Under the pieces are notes generated by a model, which saw only the letters and a list, made by a program, of their open reading frames with translations, was not told the origin of the DNA and searched no databases. A stretch of DNA of 16,112 nt, from NCBI GenBank assembly GCA_964393795.1, contig CAYMWA010000080.1:1-16112 (forward strand). The letters are read 5' to 3'. The position numbers and the translations under genes were made by a program. Shown piece after piece: positions 1 to 6,742 of the stretch; the first letter of the stretch is position 1; the number at the start of each line of letters is the position of its first letter. Origin of the DNA: Chryseosolibacter sp964393795. GTDB lineage: Bacteria > Bacteroidota > Bacteroidia > Cytophagales > Cyclobacteriaceae.

Positions 1-178
1 CCGGGCTGCAAAGATATTGAACAATTTTAATTATTCAAACTGTTACCTGGTTTCGCCGTCCCGTAGGAAAAGCGACCTTGATACTCAGCAACCATACTTT
101 TTAGACTGTCTGCCGCCTTCGTGGAAGTGCGGTTTTCAGGGCCGGAACGCGCATATTTTTGGGCGCTCCGCAGACTCC
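1..178. other. non-coding stretch behind rpsN
   Basis: This stretch follows the rpsN stop on the minus strand and holds no convincing gene. It contains a consensus promoter at 9-39 pointing out of the window. It also has complementary 6-base arms, GTCTGC at 108-113 and GCAGAC at 170-175, which could close a large stem around about 56 bases; whether that is a terminator or an RNA structure cannot be decided by eye. In the usual spc order rpsH would come next, but no rpsH start is visible inside the window. Confidence 0.5.
9..39 (-). promoter_or_regulatory. consensus Bacteroidota promoter firing leftward out of the window
   Basis: Read on the minus strand, TTTG (36-39) is followed by exactly 19 bases and then TATCTTTG (9-16). 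This matches the Bacteroidota housekeeping sigma consensus TTTG-N19-TAnnTTTG without a mismatch. The surrounding bases are AT-rich, unlike the neighbouring coding DNA. Transcription should begin within the last few bases of the window, so the gene served lies outside (rpsH by the usual gene order, but this is inference). Confidence 0.75.
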
Positions 179-448
179 TTACCAGCTCGCTTTTGTCAGG
201 CCGGGAATCTTGCCATCAGAGGCCATCTGACGGAATACGTTTCGGCAAACACCAAATTTGCGCATGTAGCCGCGCGGACGTCCGGTGAGCTTACAGCGGT
301 TCTTCAGGCGAACCGGTGATGCGTTGCGGGGAAGCTTGTCGAGCGCCAGGTAGTCACCTGCCTCCTTCAATGCTTTTCTTTTCGCCGCATACGTGCTTAC
401 CAGTCTCTCCCTTTTTGCCTGCCTAGCGATTACAGATAATTTTGCCAT
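179..448 (-). CDS. rpsN: 30S ribosomal protein S14
   Basis: Small-subunit protein of the 30S head, contacting the 3' major domain of 16S rRNA near S3 and S10. The 89-residue product has the family core KLTGRPRGYMRKF (residues 53-65) and ends in GLTKASW, as S14 proteins do. It has only two cysteines (52 and 68) and no CxxC pairs, so it is the zinc-independent form, in its short 89-residue version rather than the 101-residue E. coli form. It begins 18 bases after rplE and is the last ribosomal gene visible; the next 178 bases are non-coding and carry a new promoter. Confidence 0.97.
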   Translation of the reverse strand: MAKLSVIARQAKRERLVSTYAAKRKALKEAGDYLALDKLPRNASPVRLKNRCKLTGRPRGYMRKFGVCRNVFRQMASDGKIPGLTKASW

Positions 449-466
449 GCTATTTTTCTATTGTTC

Positions 467-1012
467 TTATTTTGCGAAAGGCATCCCGAATTGCTTCAGG
501 AGCTCGAAACTCTCTTGGTCGGTTTGGGCTGTGGTCACAAACGTGATGTCCATCCCGTTGATCTTGTTTACCTTGTCGATCGAAATCTCCGGGAAAATGA
601 TCTGCTCCTTCACACCCAGGGTGTAGTTGCCGTGTCCGTCGAAACCTTTTGCGCTGACACCGCGGAAGTCGCGTACCCGGGGAAGCGCCACGTTGACCAG
701 GCGATCCAGAAATTCAAACATCCGGTCGCCGCGCAGCGTTACACGCACACCGATCGGCATGTTCTCGCGCAACTTGAAGTTTGAAATCGCTTTCTTGGAC
801 TTGGTAGGGACCGCCCGTTGACCGGTGATAGTGGTGATCTCCTCTACAGCCACATCGATCAGTTTCTTGTCGGTTACCGCTACACCCATTCCCTTGTTGA
901 TGCAGATCTTCTTAATCCGGGGGACCTGCATAACGGATTTGTAGCTAAACTTCTCCTTTAAGGCGGGTACAATTTCCCGGGTGTACTTATCCTTTAATCT
1001 CGGCGTTGCCAT
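467..1012 (-). CDS. rplE: 50S ribosomal protein L5
   Basis: L5 binds 5S rRNA in the central protuberance and forms the B1b bridge to the small subunit. The product is 181 residues, close to the E. coli length of 179. Family features include KICINKGMG near residue 35, the segment TGQRAVPTKSKKAISNFKLR and the C-terminal DITFVTTAQTD. The frame opens upstream with GTG at 1015, but the ATG at 1012 is preferred: it shares one base with the rplX stop (TGATG) and gives the usual MATPRLKDKY start. It is coupled to rplX upstream and lies 18 bases before rpsN. Confidence 0.97.
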   Translation of the reverse strand: MATPRLKDKYTREIVPALKEKFSYKSVMQVPRIKKICINKGMGVAVTDKKLIDVAVEEITTITGQRAVPTKSKKAISNFKLRENMPIGVRVTLRGDRMFEFLDRLVNVALPRVRDFRGVSAKGFDGHGNYTLGVKEQIIFPEISIDKVNKINGMDITFVTTAQTDQESFELLKQFGMPFAK

Positions 1013-1353
1013 CACTTAATAATTTCTCCGGTTTTCTTTGAATATCTCTGCAGCTTGCCCTTGTCGTCAAGCTTTCTTCCGACGCGCGTCGGTTTGCCGC
1101 TGGCCGGATCGATCAACATCAGGTTGCTGATGTGGATGGGGGCCTCTACCTTGGAGATGCCACCTTCCGGCTTTCCCGCCGACGGCTTGGTGTGCTTGGT
1201 GATCATGTTGACACCTTCCACCAAAGCGCGCCGCTCGGCGCGGATCACTTCCAATACTTTTGCCTGTTTGCCTTTGTCATCACCCGCCAACACTTTCACC
1301 GTGTCTCCCTTGCGGATGTGCAATTTGGGCTGTTGGTTATATCTTCTCTCCAT
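1012..1353 (-). CDS. rplX: 50S ribosomal protein L24
   Basis: Assembly-initiating large-subunit protein that binds the 5' end of 23S rRNA near the tunnel exit. The 113 residues contain a KOW motif at the N-terminus (IRKGDTVKVLAGDDKGKQAKV, about residues 13-33) and the conserved VEGVNMITKHTKPS segment. It is slightly longer than the E. coli protein (104), mainly because of the lysine-rich C-terminal tail RYSKKTGEIIK. The gene begins 2 bases after rplN and its TGA stop overlaps the rplE start, as in a standard spc operon. Confidence 0.97.
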   Translation of the reverse strand: MERRYNQQPKLHIRKGDTVKVLAGDDKGKQAKVLEVIRAERRALVEGVNMITKHTKPSAGKPEGGISKVEAPIHISNLMLIDPASGKPTRVGRKLDDKGKLQRYSKKTGEIIK

Positions 1354-1355
1354 GA

Positions 1356-1724
1356 TTATAATACTTCAGGGGCCAGCGAAACAATTTTCATGAACTGCTT
1401 TTCGCGCAGCTCGCGTGCAACAGGGCCGAAAATACGGGTTCCCCTCGGCTCGTCCTGCGCATTGAGCAGCACAGCCGCATTGTCCTCAAACCGGATATAG
1501 GATCCGTCTTTTCTTCTCACTTCCTTGCGGGTCCTGACGATCACCGCACGGGAAACAGTTCCTTTCTTCACCTGACTCGAAGGCAAGGCAGACTTGACGG
1601 TAACGACAATCTTGTCGCCCACAGTAGCAGACCCCTTGCGGGTTCCACCCAGGACGTGCATACAAAGGACTTCCTTTGCGCCACTATTATCGGCTACGGT
1701 AAGTCTGGATTCGGTACGTATCAT
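1356..1724 (-). CDS. rplN: 50S ribosomal protein L14
   Basis: L14 sits at the subunit interface, contacts 16S rRNA helix 14 and is the docking site of the silencing factor RsfS. The 122-residue product matches the family length and starts MIRTESRLTVADNSGAKEV, a near-diagnostic L14 N-terminus. It also has DKIVVTVKSALP, RTRKEVRRKDGSYIRFEDNA and the ending FMKIVSLAPEVL. An 82-base spacer separates it from rpsQ, the widest gap inside the operon, and this spacer holds an 8-bp tandem repeat. Confidence 0.98.
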   Translation of the reverse strand: MIRTESRLTVADNSGAKEVLCMHVLGGTRKGSATVGDKIVVTVKSALPSSQVKKGTVSRAVIVRTRKEVRRKDGSYIRFEDNAAVLLNAQDEPRGTRIFGPVARELREKQFMKIVSLAPEVL

Positions 1725-1768
1725 GACACTTTATAAATTTCTTTTTATTTCTCTGACCGGCATCCACA

Positions 1769-1800
1769 TGAACACATGATCACGTGAACACACTAACACA
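1769..1800. repeat. four-unit 8-bp tandem repeat in the rpsQ-rplN spacer
   Basis: On the plus strand the units are TGAACACA, TGATCACG, TGAACACA and CTAACACA, in exact 8-base register. Units one and three are identical and the others differ at two or three positions. The repeat lies wholly in the 82-base rpsQ-rplN spacer, so it is transcribed in the operon mRNA. No function is evident. Confidence 0.7.
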
Positions 1801-1806
1801 CATTGT

Positions 1807-2061
1807 TTACTTCGCCTTCTCGACCACTTCCACCAGTCTCCATCGCTTGTCCTTGCTCAGCGGACGCGTTTCCATAATACGCACCGTGTCGCCGATCCCG
1901 GCCGTGTTCTCCGCATCGTGCGCCTTATATTTGGTCGTTCTGTTCACAAATTTACCGTAGATCGGGTGCTTTACTTTCCTGTCTACTGCAACGGTGATGG
2001 TCTTCTGCATCTTGTTGCTGATGACTTTCCCGATTCTTTCCTTGCGTTCGTTCCTTTCCAT
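1807..2061 (-). CDS. rpsQ: 30S ribosomal protein S17
   Basis: Primary 16S rRNA-binding protein of the 5' domain, with an OB fold. The 84 residues equal the E. coli length. The core VISNKMQKTITVAVDRKVKHPIYGK and the block VRIMETRPLSKDKRWRLVEV are typical of S17. It begins 7 bases after rpmC and is followed by the 82-base repeat-bearing spacer before rplN. Nothing in the protein is unusual. Confidence 0.98.
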   Translation of the reverse strand: MERNERKERIGKVISNKMQKTITVAVDRKVKHPIYGKFVNRTTKYKAHDAENTAGIGDTVRIMETRPLSKDKRWRLVEVVEKAK

Positions 2062-2068
2062 AGGAAGT

Positions 2069-2263
2069 TTATTTTTGAATGTCTTTGGCCCTTAATTCAG
2101 TCTTCAGTCTGGCGATAAGCTTCCTGTTTTCACGAATCCGCATGGGGTTTTCAATGGAAGAAATCTTGTGGGCAAACTGAATTTTCCGCAAAGCGTCTTT
2201 CTCGCTCGCGATCTTGTCTTTTAGCTCGGCGACTGTAAGCGCCTTGATATCGGAGTTTTTCAT
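2069..2263 (-). CDS. rpmC: 50S ribosomal protein L29
   Basis: Small two-helix protein next to the tunnel exit that, with L23, forms the docking area for trigger factor and SRP. The 64-residue product has the pattern LTVAELKDKIASEKDALRKIQFAHKI, followed by a conserved NPMRIRENRKLIARLKTELR helix. Its ATG overlaps the rplP stop by 4 bases (ATGA), so the two are translationally coupled. The length fits the family (63 in E. coli). Confidence 0.97.
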   Translation of the reverse strand: MKNSDIKALTVAELKDKIASEKDALRKIQFAHKISSIENPMRIRENRKLIARLKTELRAKDIQK

Positions 2264-2694
2264 GCTTTGGATGTAGTCTCGACGTAGTCTCTTCTGACAG
2301 TAAATTTCGTTTTGATCGGCAGCTTGCCATCAGCCAGCGCCAGCGCCTGTTTTGCTGTGTCGAGGTTGACACCGCCCGCCTCGAACAGGATCGTTCCAGG
2401 TCTCACCACAGCCACCCAATATTCAGGGGCACCTTTACCTTTACCCATCCGCACTTCAGCAGGTTTGCGGGTAATCGGCTTGTCAGGGAAAACCCGGATC
2501 CACACCTGACCTTCGCGTTTCATCGCGCGCGTCACAGCAATACGGGCAGCTTCCAGCTGGCGTGCGGTGATCCATCCACCTTCCAACGCTTTAAGGGCAA
2601 AAGATCCAAATGCAATAGAGTGTCCGCGGGTGGCGATGCCTTTCACGCGCCCCTTTTGCATTTTTCTGAATTTCGTTCTCTTCGGCTGTAACAT
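2260..2694 (-). CDS. rplP: 50S ribosomal protein L16
   Basis: L16 organises the A-site region of the large subunit near the peptidyl-transferase centre and is needed late in assembly. The 144-residue product begins MLQPKRTKFRKMQKGR and carries the family blocks SFALKALEGGWITARQLEAARIA, RVFPDKPITRKPAEVRMGKGKG and YWVAVVRPGTILFE. It is a little longer than the E. coli protein (136), with the extra residues at the C-terminus (RRDYVETTSKA). It starts 35 bases after rpsC and overlaps rpmC. Confidence 0.98.
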   Translation of the reverse strand: MLQPKRTKFRKMQKGRVKGIATRGHSIAFGSFALKALEGGWITARQLEAARIAVTRAMKREGQVWIRVFPDKPITRKPAEVRMGKGKGAPEYWVAVVRPGTILFEAGGVNLDTAKQALALADGKLPIKTKFTVRRDYVETTSKA

Positions 2695-2729
2695 CGTTAC
2701 CTGACTTTATTCGTTTCGCTTCTTATTTA

Positions 2730-3497
2730 TTATCCATTTCTGCGGCCACCAGCCCGTCTTCCACCACCGTCTCTTCTGCGGCCACCACGGTCACCGCCGC
2801 GATCGCGCGGTCCTCCTCCGGGGCCCTGCGGCGCGTTGCTCACCAGTCCGATATTCGGAGAGAGGTCACGCTTGCCATAAATCTCACCCTTGAAGATCCA
2901 TACTTTGATGCCGATTTTTCCGTATACCGTCTGTGCTTCAGAAATCGCATAGTCGATATCCGCCCGCAACGTGTGCAGCGGAATGCGGCCTTCCTTGTAT
3001 TGCTCCGTTCTCGCCATGTCAGCACCTGCCAGACGGCCCGATGTCTTGATTTTGATGCCTTCCGCACCCACGCGAATCGCGGAAGCGATGGCCTGCTTCA
3101 TGGCACGCTTGTAAGAAATCCGCGCTTCGATCTGTTGTGCGATGGATTCTCCTACCAACTTGGCATCCAGTTCAGGACGCTTGATCTCGAAAATATTGAT
3201 CTGAACATCCTTTCCGGTGATCTTCTTCAATTCTTCCTTGATCTTGTCGACTTCGTTGCCGCCTTTTCCAATCACGACGCCGGGACGAGCGGTGTGAATG
3301 GTCAGGGTAATGCGCTTGAGTGTGCGCTCAATAACCACCTTGGCAATGCCGCCTTTCGGGATACGTGCGTGCACATATTCCCTGATCTTGTGATCTTCAA
3401 CAAGTTTATCGGAAAAGGTGTTGCCACCGTACCAGTTGGAATCCCAACCGCGAACAACACCTAATCTGAATCCAACCGGATTGATTTTTTGTCCCAT
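2730..3497 (-). CDS. rpsC: 30S ribosomal protein S3 with a glycine/arginine-rich tail
   Basis: S3 lines the mRNA entry channel and takes part in helicase activity there. The 255 residues contain the N-terminal MGQKINPVGFRLG block, a type-II KH domain with GKGG at 77-80, and the C-terminal domain with SGRLAGADMARTE and LHTLRADIDYA. Residues 222-255 form a tail of glycine, arginine, proline and aspartate with several RGG and GGR units, absent from E. coli S3 (233 residues). The tail is a positively charged, disordered, RNA-binding type of sequence. The gene lies 4 bases after rplV. Confidence 0.98.
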   Translation of the reverse strand: MGQKINPVGFRLGVVRGWDSNWYGGNTFSDKLVEDHKIREYVHARIPKGGIAKVVIERTLKRITLTIHTARPGVVIGKGGNEVDKIKEELKKITGKDVQINIFEIKRPELDAKLVGESIAQQIEARISYKRAMKQAIASAIRVGAEGIKIKTSGRLAGADMARTEQYKEGRIPLHTLRADIDYAISEAQTVYGKIGIKVWIFKGEIYGKRDLSPNIGLVSNAPQGPGGGPRDRGGDRGGRRRDGGGRRAGGRRNG

Positions 3498-3501
3498 CTA
3501 A

Positions 3502-3972
3502 TTATTTCTTTGTTTCTTCTTCAACTTTAGTTTCCGACTCTTCGCTCGGGCGAAGGCTGTCGAGTACAAGCGTGACATGATTCGAGCGCTTGCGGATACG
3601 ATGCGCACGTCCCTGCGGAGCAGGTCTCAAGCGCTTCAGGATCCGGCCACCGTCAACCCATATCTCCTTGATGTACAGGTCGGCTTCTTCCAGTTTCTGA
3701 TCCTGGTTCTTGATGCCCCAGTTGGAAATCGCTGACAGCAACAGTTTTTCCAGGTCCCTGGCTCCTGCCTTGGGTTCGTGTTTCAGAACGTTGAGCGCCT
3801 TGTTTACCCGCTCACCCCTGACGAGGTTGGCAACCAGCCGCATTTTGCGCGGGGAAGAAGGGATATCACTCAGGCGCGCTTTTACCGCCCCGGTTTCCGC
3901 CTCCTGCTTTCTGAGGTCGCGTTTCTCTCTCTTTAAAACAGACCGCTTGGTCTTCTTTGCTGTTTCTTCCAT
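3502..3972 (-). CDS. rplV: 50S ribosomal protein L22, extended at both ends
   Basis: L22 contacts all 23S rRNA domains, and its beta-hairpin lines the peptide tunnel. The family core starts near residue 31 (ARLSDIPSSPRKMRLVANLVRG) and runs to the hairpin with LKRLRPAPQGRAHRIRKRSNHVT (about 112-134). The product is 156 residues, against 110 in E. coli. About 28 extra N-terminal residues are rich in lysine, arginine and glutamate, and the last 15 are acidic and basic (EESETKVEEETKK). No later ATG lies before the core and the start is only 12 bases from rpsS, so the extension appears genuine. Confidence 0.97.
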   Translation of the reverse strand: MEETAKKTKRSVLKREKRDLRKQEAETGAVKARLSDIPSSPRKMRLVANLVRGERVNKALNVLKHEPKAGARDLEKLLLSAISNWGIKNQDQKLEEADLYIKEIWVDGGRILKRLRPAPQGRAHRIRKRSNHVTLVLDSLRPSEESETKVEEETKK

Positions 3973-3984
3973 GATTACCTCGCG

Positions 3985-4254
3985 TTATCTTTGCTTGTTA
4001 CCTGAGTGCCCGCGGAAGGTGCGTGTAGGTGCAAACTCTCCGAGCTTATGCCCTACCATGTTCTCCGTCACGTATACAGGAATAAACTTGTTTCCATTGT
4101 GTACGGCAAAGGTATGGCTGATCATCTCAGGCGTAACCGTTGACCTTCTCGACCAGGTTTTTATTACTGATTTTTTTCCGGACTTCTCCGCGTTCTCTAC
4201 TTTCTTCAGGAGACGGAAGTCAGCGTAAGGTCCTTTCTTAATCGAACGTCCCAT
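3985..4254 (-). CDS. rpsS: 30S ribosomal protein S19
   Basis: S19 sits in the 30S head, pairs with S13 and contacts A-site tRNA. The 89 residues start MGRSIKKGPYADFRLLKKVE, a standard S19 N-terminus, and include TWSRRSTVTPEMISHTFAVHNG and the block VTENMVGHKLGEFAPTRTFRGH. Its ATG shares one base with the rplB stop (TAATG). The length is close to the 92 residues of E. coli. The C-terminus ends in the basic SGNKQR. Confidence 0.98.
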   Translation of the reverse strand: MGRSIKKGPYADFRLLKKVENAEKSGKKSVIKTWSRRSTVTPEMISHTFAVHNGNKFIPVYVTENMVGHKLGEFAPTRTFRGHSGNKQR

Positions 4255-5078
4255 TATTTTTTCCTCTTAGCTATGATTAGACGATCTGAATACTTCTTCG
4301 GCGAGCGGGTCTTCTGACCTTTCGCGCGGATGCCGTTTCTCGACCTCGGGTGTCCACCGGAGGCGCGACCTTCACCACCACCCATCGGGTGATCAACCGG
4401 GTTCATCGCCACCGCCCGTGTTCTCGGACGAATACCTTTCCAACGACTGCGGCCGGCTTTGCCGTTACTTTCATTCATGTGGTCAGGATTCGAAGCCGCC
4501 CCAACGGTAGCCATACACACGTCAAGTACGTTGCGCATCTCTCCCGAAGGCATTTTCAATGTTGCAAAACCACTTTCGCGTGCCAGCAACTGAACAAACG
4601 ATCCGGCACTGCGCGCGATCGCACCGCCCTTGCCAGGCTTCATTTCAACATTATGAACGATCGTACCCAGCGGAATTTTCGCCAGCGGTAGCGCATTGCC
4701 CACTTCCGGTGCAACGTCGCTGCCGGAAACAATCTGCTGTCCTACCTGCAATCCCTGGGGTGCGATAATATAGGATTTGGCCCCATCCACATAATACAAA
4801 AGCGCTATGCGCGCTGTACGGGTGGGATCATACTCAATCGACTTTACGACTGCCGGAACGCCGTGCTTATTGCGCTTGAAGTCGATGATTCTCAACTTCT
4901 TCTTGTGGCCACCACCGATGTAGCGCATCGTCATCTTACCGTTGCTGTTCCTTCCACCGCTCTTCTTAATGGTGGTCACCAACGTCTTCTCCGGCTTGCT
5001 CGCCGTGATATCCACAAAGGAAGGGGCCAGTCTGTGCCTGCTCCCTGGTGTTACCGGCTTTAGTTTCTTCAACGCCAT
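4254..5078 (-). CDS. rplB: 50S ribosomal protein L2
   Basis: L2 is a primary 23S rRNA-binding protein needed for subunit association and an active peptidyl-transferase centre. The 274 residues match the family length. Blocks seen are SGGRNSNGKMTMRYIGGGHKK, DFKRNKHGVPAVV, VHNVEMKPGKGGAIARSAGS and NPVDHPMGGGEGRASGGHP. The functionally important histidine of the DHP motif (His229 in mature E. coli numbering) is kept as His230, while the following PH of E. coli is PM here. It lies 20 bases after rplW and overlaps rpsS by one base. Confidence 0.98.
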   Translation of the reverse strand: MALKKLKPVTPGSRHRLAPSFVDITASKPEKTLVTTIKKSGGRNSNGKMTMRYIGGGHKKKLRIIDFKRNKHGVPAVVKSIEYDPTRTARIALLYYVDGAKSYIIAPQGLQVGQQIVSGSDVAPEVGNALPLAKIPLGTIVHNVEMKPGKGGAIARSAGSFVQLLARESGFATLKMPSGEMRNVLDVCMATVGAASNPDHMNESNGKAGRSRWKGIRPRTRAVAMNPVDHPMGGGEGRASGGHPRSRNGIRAKGQKTRSPKKYSDRLIIAKRKK

Positions 5079-5098
5079 TGTTCAGAGATTAACTTATA

Positions 5099-5386
5099 TT
5101 ATACGTTGCTATAAAAATCGATTACCTCACCTTCGGCCAGCGTAACGATGGCTTTCTTATAGTTCGGTCTGCGGCCTGACAACACTCCGGCCTTCGTGTA
5201 GCGCGTCTTGAGCTTGCCCATGACGTTCATGGTGTTCACCTTCTCCACGTTCACACCGTACTGGCTTTCAACGGCCTTCTTTATTTCTACCTTGTTGGCT
5301 GTCGCCTCTACAATGAATCCGTACTTGCCTTTTTCGTTCAGGGCAGAAACCTTCTCGGTAACCAACGGCTTTTTCAGGATACTCAT
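5099..5386 (-). CDS. rplW: 50S ribosomal protein L23
   Basis: L23 is the tunnel-exit protein that binds trigger factor and SRP. The 95-residue product opens with ILKKPLVTEKVSALNEKGKYGFIV and contains ANKVEIKKAVESQYGVNVEKVNTMN, the helix and strand typical of L23, followed by GRRPNYKKAIVTLAEGEVIDFY. Its ATG overlaps the rplD stop by 4 bases (ATGA), implying translational coupling. The length is near that of E. coli (100). Confidence 0.98.
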   Translation of the reverse strand: MSILKKPLVTEKVSALNEKGKYGFIVEATANKVEIKKAVESQYGVNVEKVNTMNVMGKLKTRYTKAGVLSGRRPNYKKAIVTLAEGEVIDFYSNV

Positions 5387-6018
5387 GATTCTTTATTTAA
5401 TAAGGTTTCCACTTTGCTCACCGCACTCTCGACAAAAATTACATTGTCTGCGTGCATCACATCATAGGTGTTGACCTGGTCAGCCGTAGTGATTTTTGCA
5501 TTCTTAAGGTTTCTTCCGGAAAGCACTACATTCTTGTTCACTTCAGGAAGAATGAGCAATGTCTTCTTGTCTTTGAGGGAAAGCGCGCTCAACAGGCTGA
5601 TGTACTCCTTCGTTCTGGGCGCTTCAAAAGAGAAGTCTTCGAGAACTGATATGGAATTATCTTTTGCCTTATACGACAGTGCAGAGCGCCGTGCGAGATC
5701 CTTTACCTTCTTGTTGAGCTTGAAAGAGTAGTCGCGGGGCGTGGGACCAAAGACACGTCCACCACCCTTAAACTGGGGGTTCTTGATGTTCCCCGCACGT
5801 GCACCACCGGTGCCTTTTTGTTTTTTCAGCTTCTTGCTGGAACCGGAAATCTCATTCCGTTGCTTTGTCTTGTGCGTACCCTGACGCTGATTGGCCATGA
5901 TGCTTTTCACATCAAGGTAGATCGCGTGGTCGTTTGGCTCAATACCGAAAACGGCGTCAGAAAGGCTTACCTTCTTCGCAGTTTGCTCGCCATTATACTT
6001 GAATACTGCGACTTCCAT
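5383..6018 (-). CDS. rplD: 50S ribosomal protein L4
   Basis: L4 is a large-subunit assembly protein whose long loop lines the peptide tunnel; in E. coli it also represses its own S10 operon. The 211 residues start MEVAVFKYNGEQTAKKVSL. The loop segment KLKKQKGTGGARAGNIKNPQFKGGG, the site where macrolide-resistance changes arise in other bacteria, is intact. The C-terminal part has the FEAPRTKEYISLLSALSL and DVMHADNVIFVESAVSKVE blocks. It shares one base with the rplC stop (TAATG) and overlaps rplW by 4 bases. Whether it autoregulates here is unknown, but a leader hairpin exists upstream of rplC. Confidence 0.98.
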   Translation of the reverse strand: MEVAVFKYNGEQTAKKVSLSDAVFGIEPNDHAIYLDVKSIMANQRQGTHKTKQRNEISGSSKKLKKQKGTGGARAGNIKNPQFKGGGRVFGPTPRDYSFKLNKKVKDLARRSALSYKAKDNSISVLEDFSFEAPRTKEYISLLSALSLKDKKTLLILPEVNKNVVLSGRNLKNAKITTADQVNTYDVMHADNVIFVESAVSKVETLLNKES

Positions 6019-6650
6019 TACTTCTCAAGAATTACAGTTGAATTTTTAGGACCAGGAACTGAACCGGTAACGACAATAAGGTTGTCTTCAGGCAGGATCT
6101 TGATCACCTCCAGGTTCATCACTTTCACACGGGCATTGCCCATGCGACCGGCAAGGCGCTTGCCTTTGACCACGCGGGAAGCAAAAGAGGCGTTACCCAT
6201 TGAACCCGGTGCGCGCAAGCGGTTGTGCTGGCCGTGTGTCTGACCACCCACTCCGCTAAACCCGTGACGCTTCACAACGCCCTGGAAACCGCGGCCTTTT
6301 GAAGTGGCTATCGCGTCAAGAAAGTCGCCCACGGCAAAAACGTCCTGTACGTGAATCTCCTTGCCTAATTCGGCGATACCGTCAAACTCGGCGCGAAAAT
6401 CGCGAAACTCGGCCACCTTCTTCTTTGGAGTAGTCGAAGCTTTCTTGAAATGACCCTGTAGCGCTTTGCTTGTGTTTTTGACCTTCTTCTCGCCATAAGC
6501 AAGCTGAATGGAGCGGTATCCGTCTGAATCCGCATTTTTCACTTGGGTGACGACACATGGACCTGCCTCAATAATGGTGCAGGCGATATTCTCCCCCTGA
6601 GGGCCGTATACGCTCGTCATTCCAACTTTTCTTCCTATAATGCCAGGCAT
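6018..6650 (-). CDS. rplC: 50S ribosomal protein L3
   Basis: L3 is a primary 23S rRNA-binding protein whose loop reaches the peptidyl-transferase centre. The 210 residues match the family length. The N-terminus MPGIIGRKVGMTSVYGPQGE and the block GRGFQGVVKRHGFSGVGGQTHG (residues 119-140), followed by RAPGSMGNASFASRVVKGKRLAGRMG, are diagnostic. It is the first gene of the operon here: a promoter lies 62-92 bases upstream, and the next gene beyond is divergent and non-ribosomal. In the E. coli order rpsJ would precede it. The spacing to rplD is a one-base overlap. Confidence 0.98.
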   Translation of the reverse strand: MPGIIGRKVGMTSVYGPQGENIACTIIEAGPCVVTQVKNADSDGYRSIQLAYGEKKVKNTSKALQGHFKKASTTPKKKVAEFRDFRAEFDGIAELGKEIHVQDVFAVGDFLDAIATSKGRGFQGVVKRHGFSGVGGQTHGQHNRLRAPGSMGNASFASRVVKGKRLAGRMGNARVKVMNLEVIKILPEDNLIVVTGSVPGPKNSTVILEK

Positions 6651-6685
6651 TGTCTTACCTATTTATGCTTGTTTTTCAGGATTTC

Positions 6686-6700
6686 GCGCTTTCGTAGCGC
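6686..6700 (-). promoter_or_regulatory. leader hairpin of the rplC operon mRNA
   Basis: The arms GCGCT (6686-6690) and AGCGC (6696-6700) enclose a 5-base loop, and three flanking T-A pairs can lengthen the stem across a one-base bulge. It would sit near the 5' end of the mRNA made from the promoter at 6712-6742. On the minus strand no T-run follows it, so it is not a standard terminator. It could be a stability or autoregulatory element; this is inference. Confidence 0.45.
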
Positions 6701-6711
6701 AAAAAGGACTG

Positions 6712-6742
6712 CAAAGATAGGAATTAGAGATTAGTTAGCAAA
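6712..6742 (-). promoter_or_regulatory. consensus promoter of the rplC-rpsN operon
   Basis: On the minus strand TTTG (6739-6742) is separated by 19 bases from TATCTTTG (6712-6719), a perfect match to the Bacteroidota TTTG-N19-TAnnTTTG consensus. Its last bases (TATCTTTGCAG) are the same as in the promoter at 9-39. It leaves a leader of about 55 bases before the rplC start. It drives the whole ribosomal operon away from the ABC transporter genes. Confidence 0.85.

Noticed and set aside
1..178. tRNA or the start of rpsH behind rpsN
   Set aside because: No cloverleaf, TTCGA arm or S8 N-terminus could be found on either strand.
2973..3464. Plus-strand open frame of 163 codons opposite rpsC
   Set aside because: It is the shadow of a clear S3 coding sequence and resembles no family I know.
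3986..3993. Plus-strand TATCTTTG promoter-like box
   Set aside because: It lies in the end of rpsS, has no TTTG at the 19-base distance, and faces no plus-strand gene.
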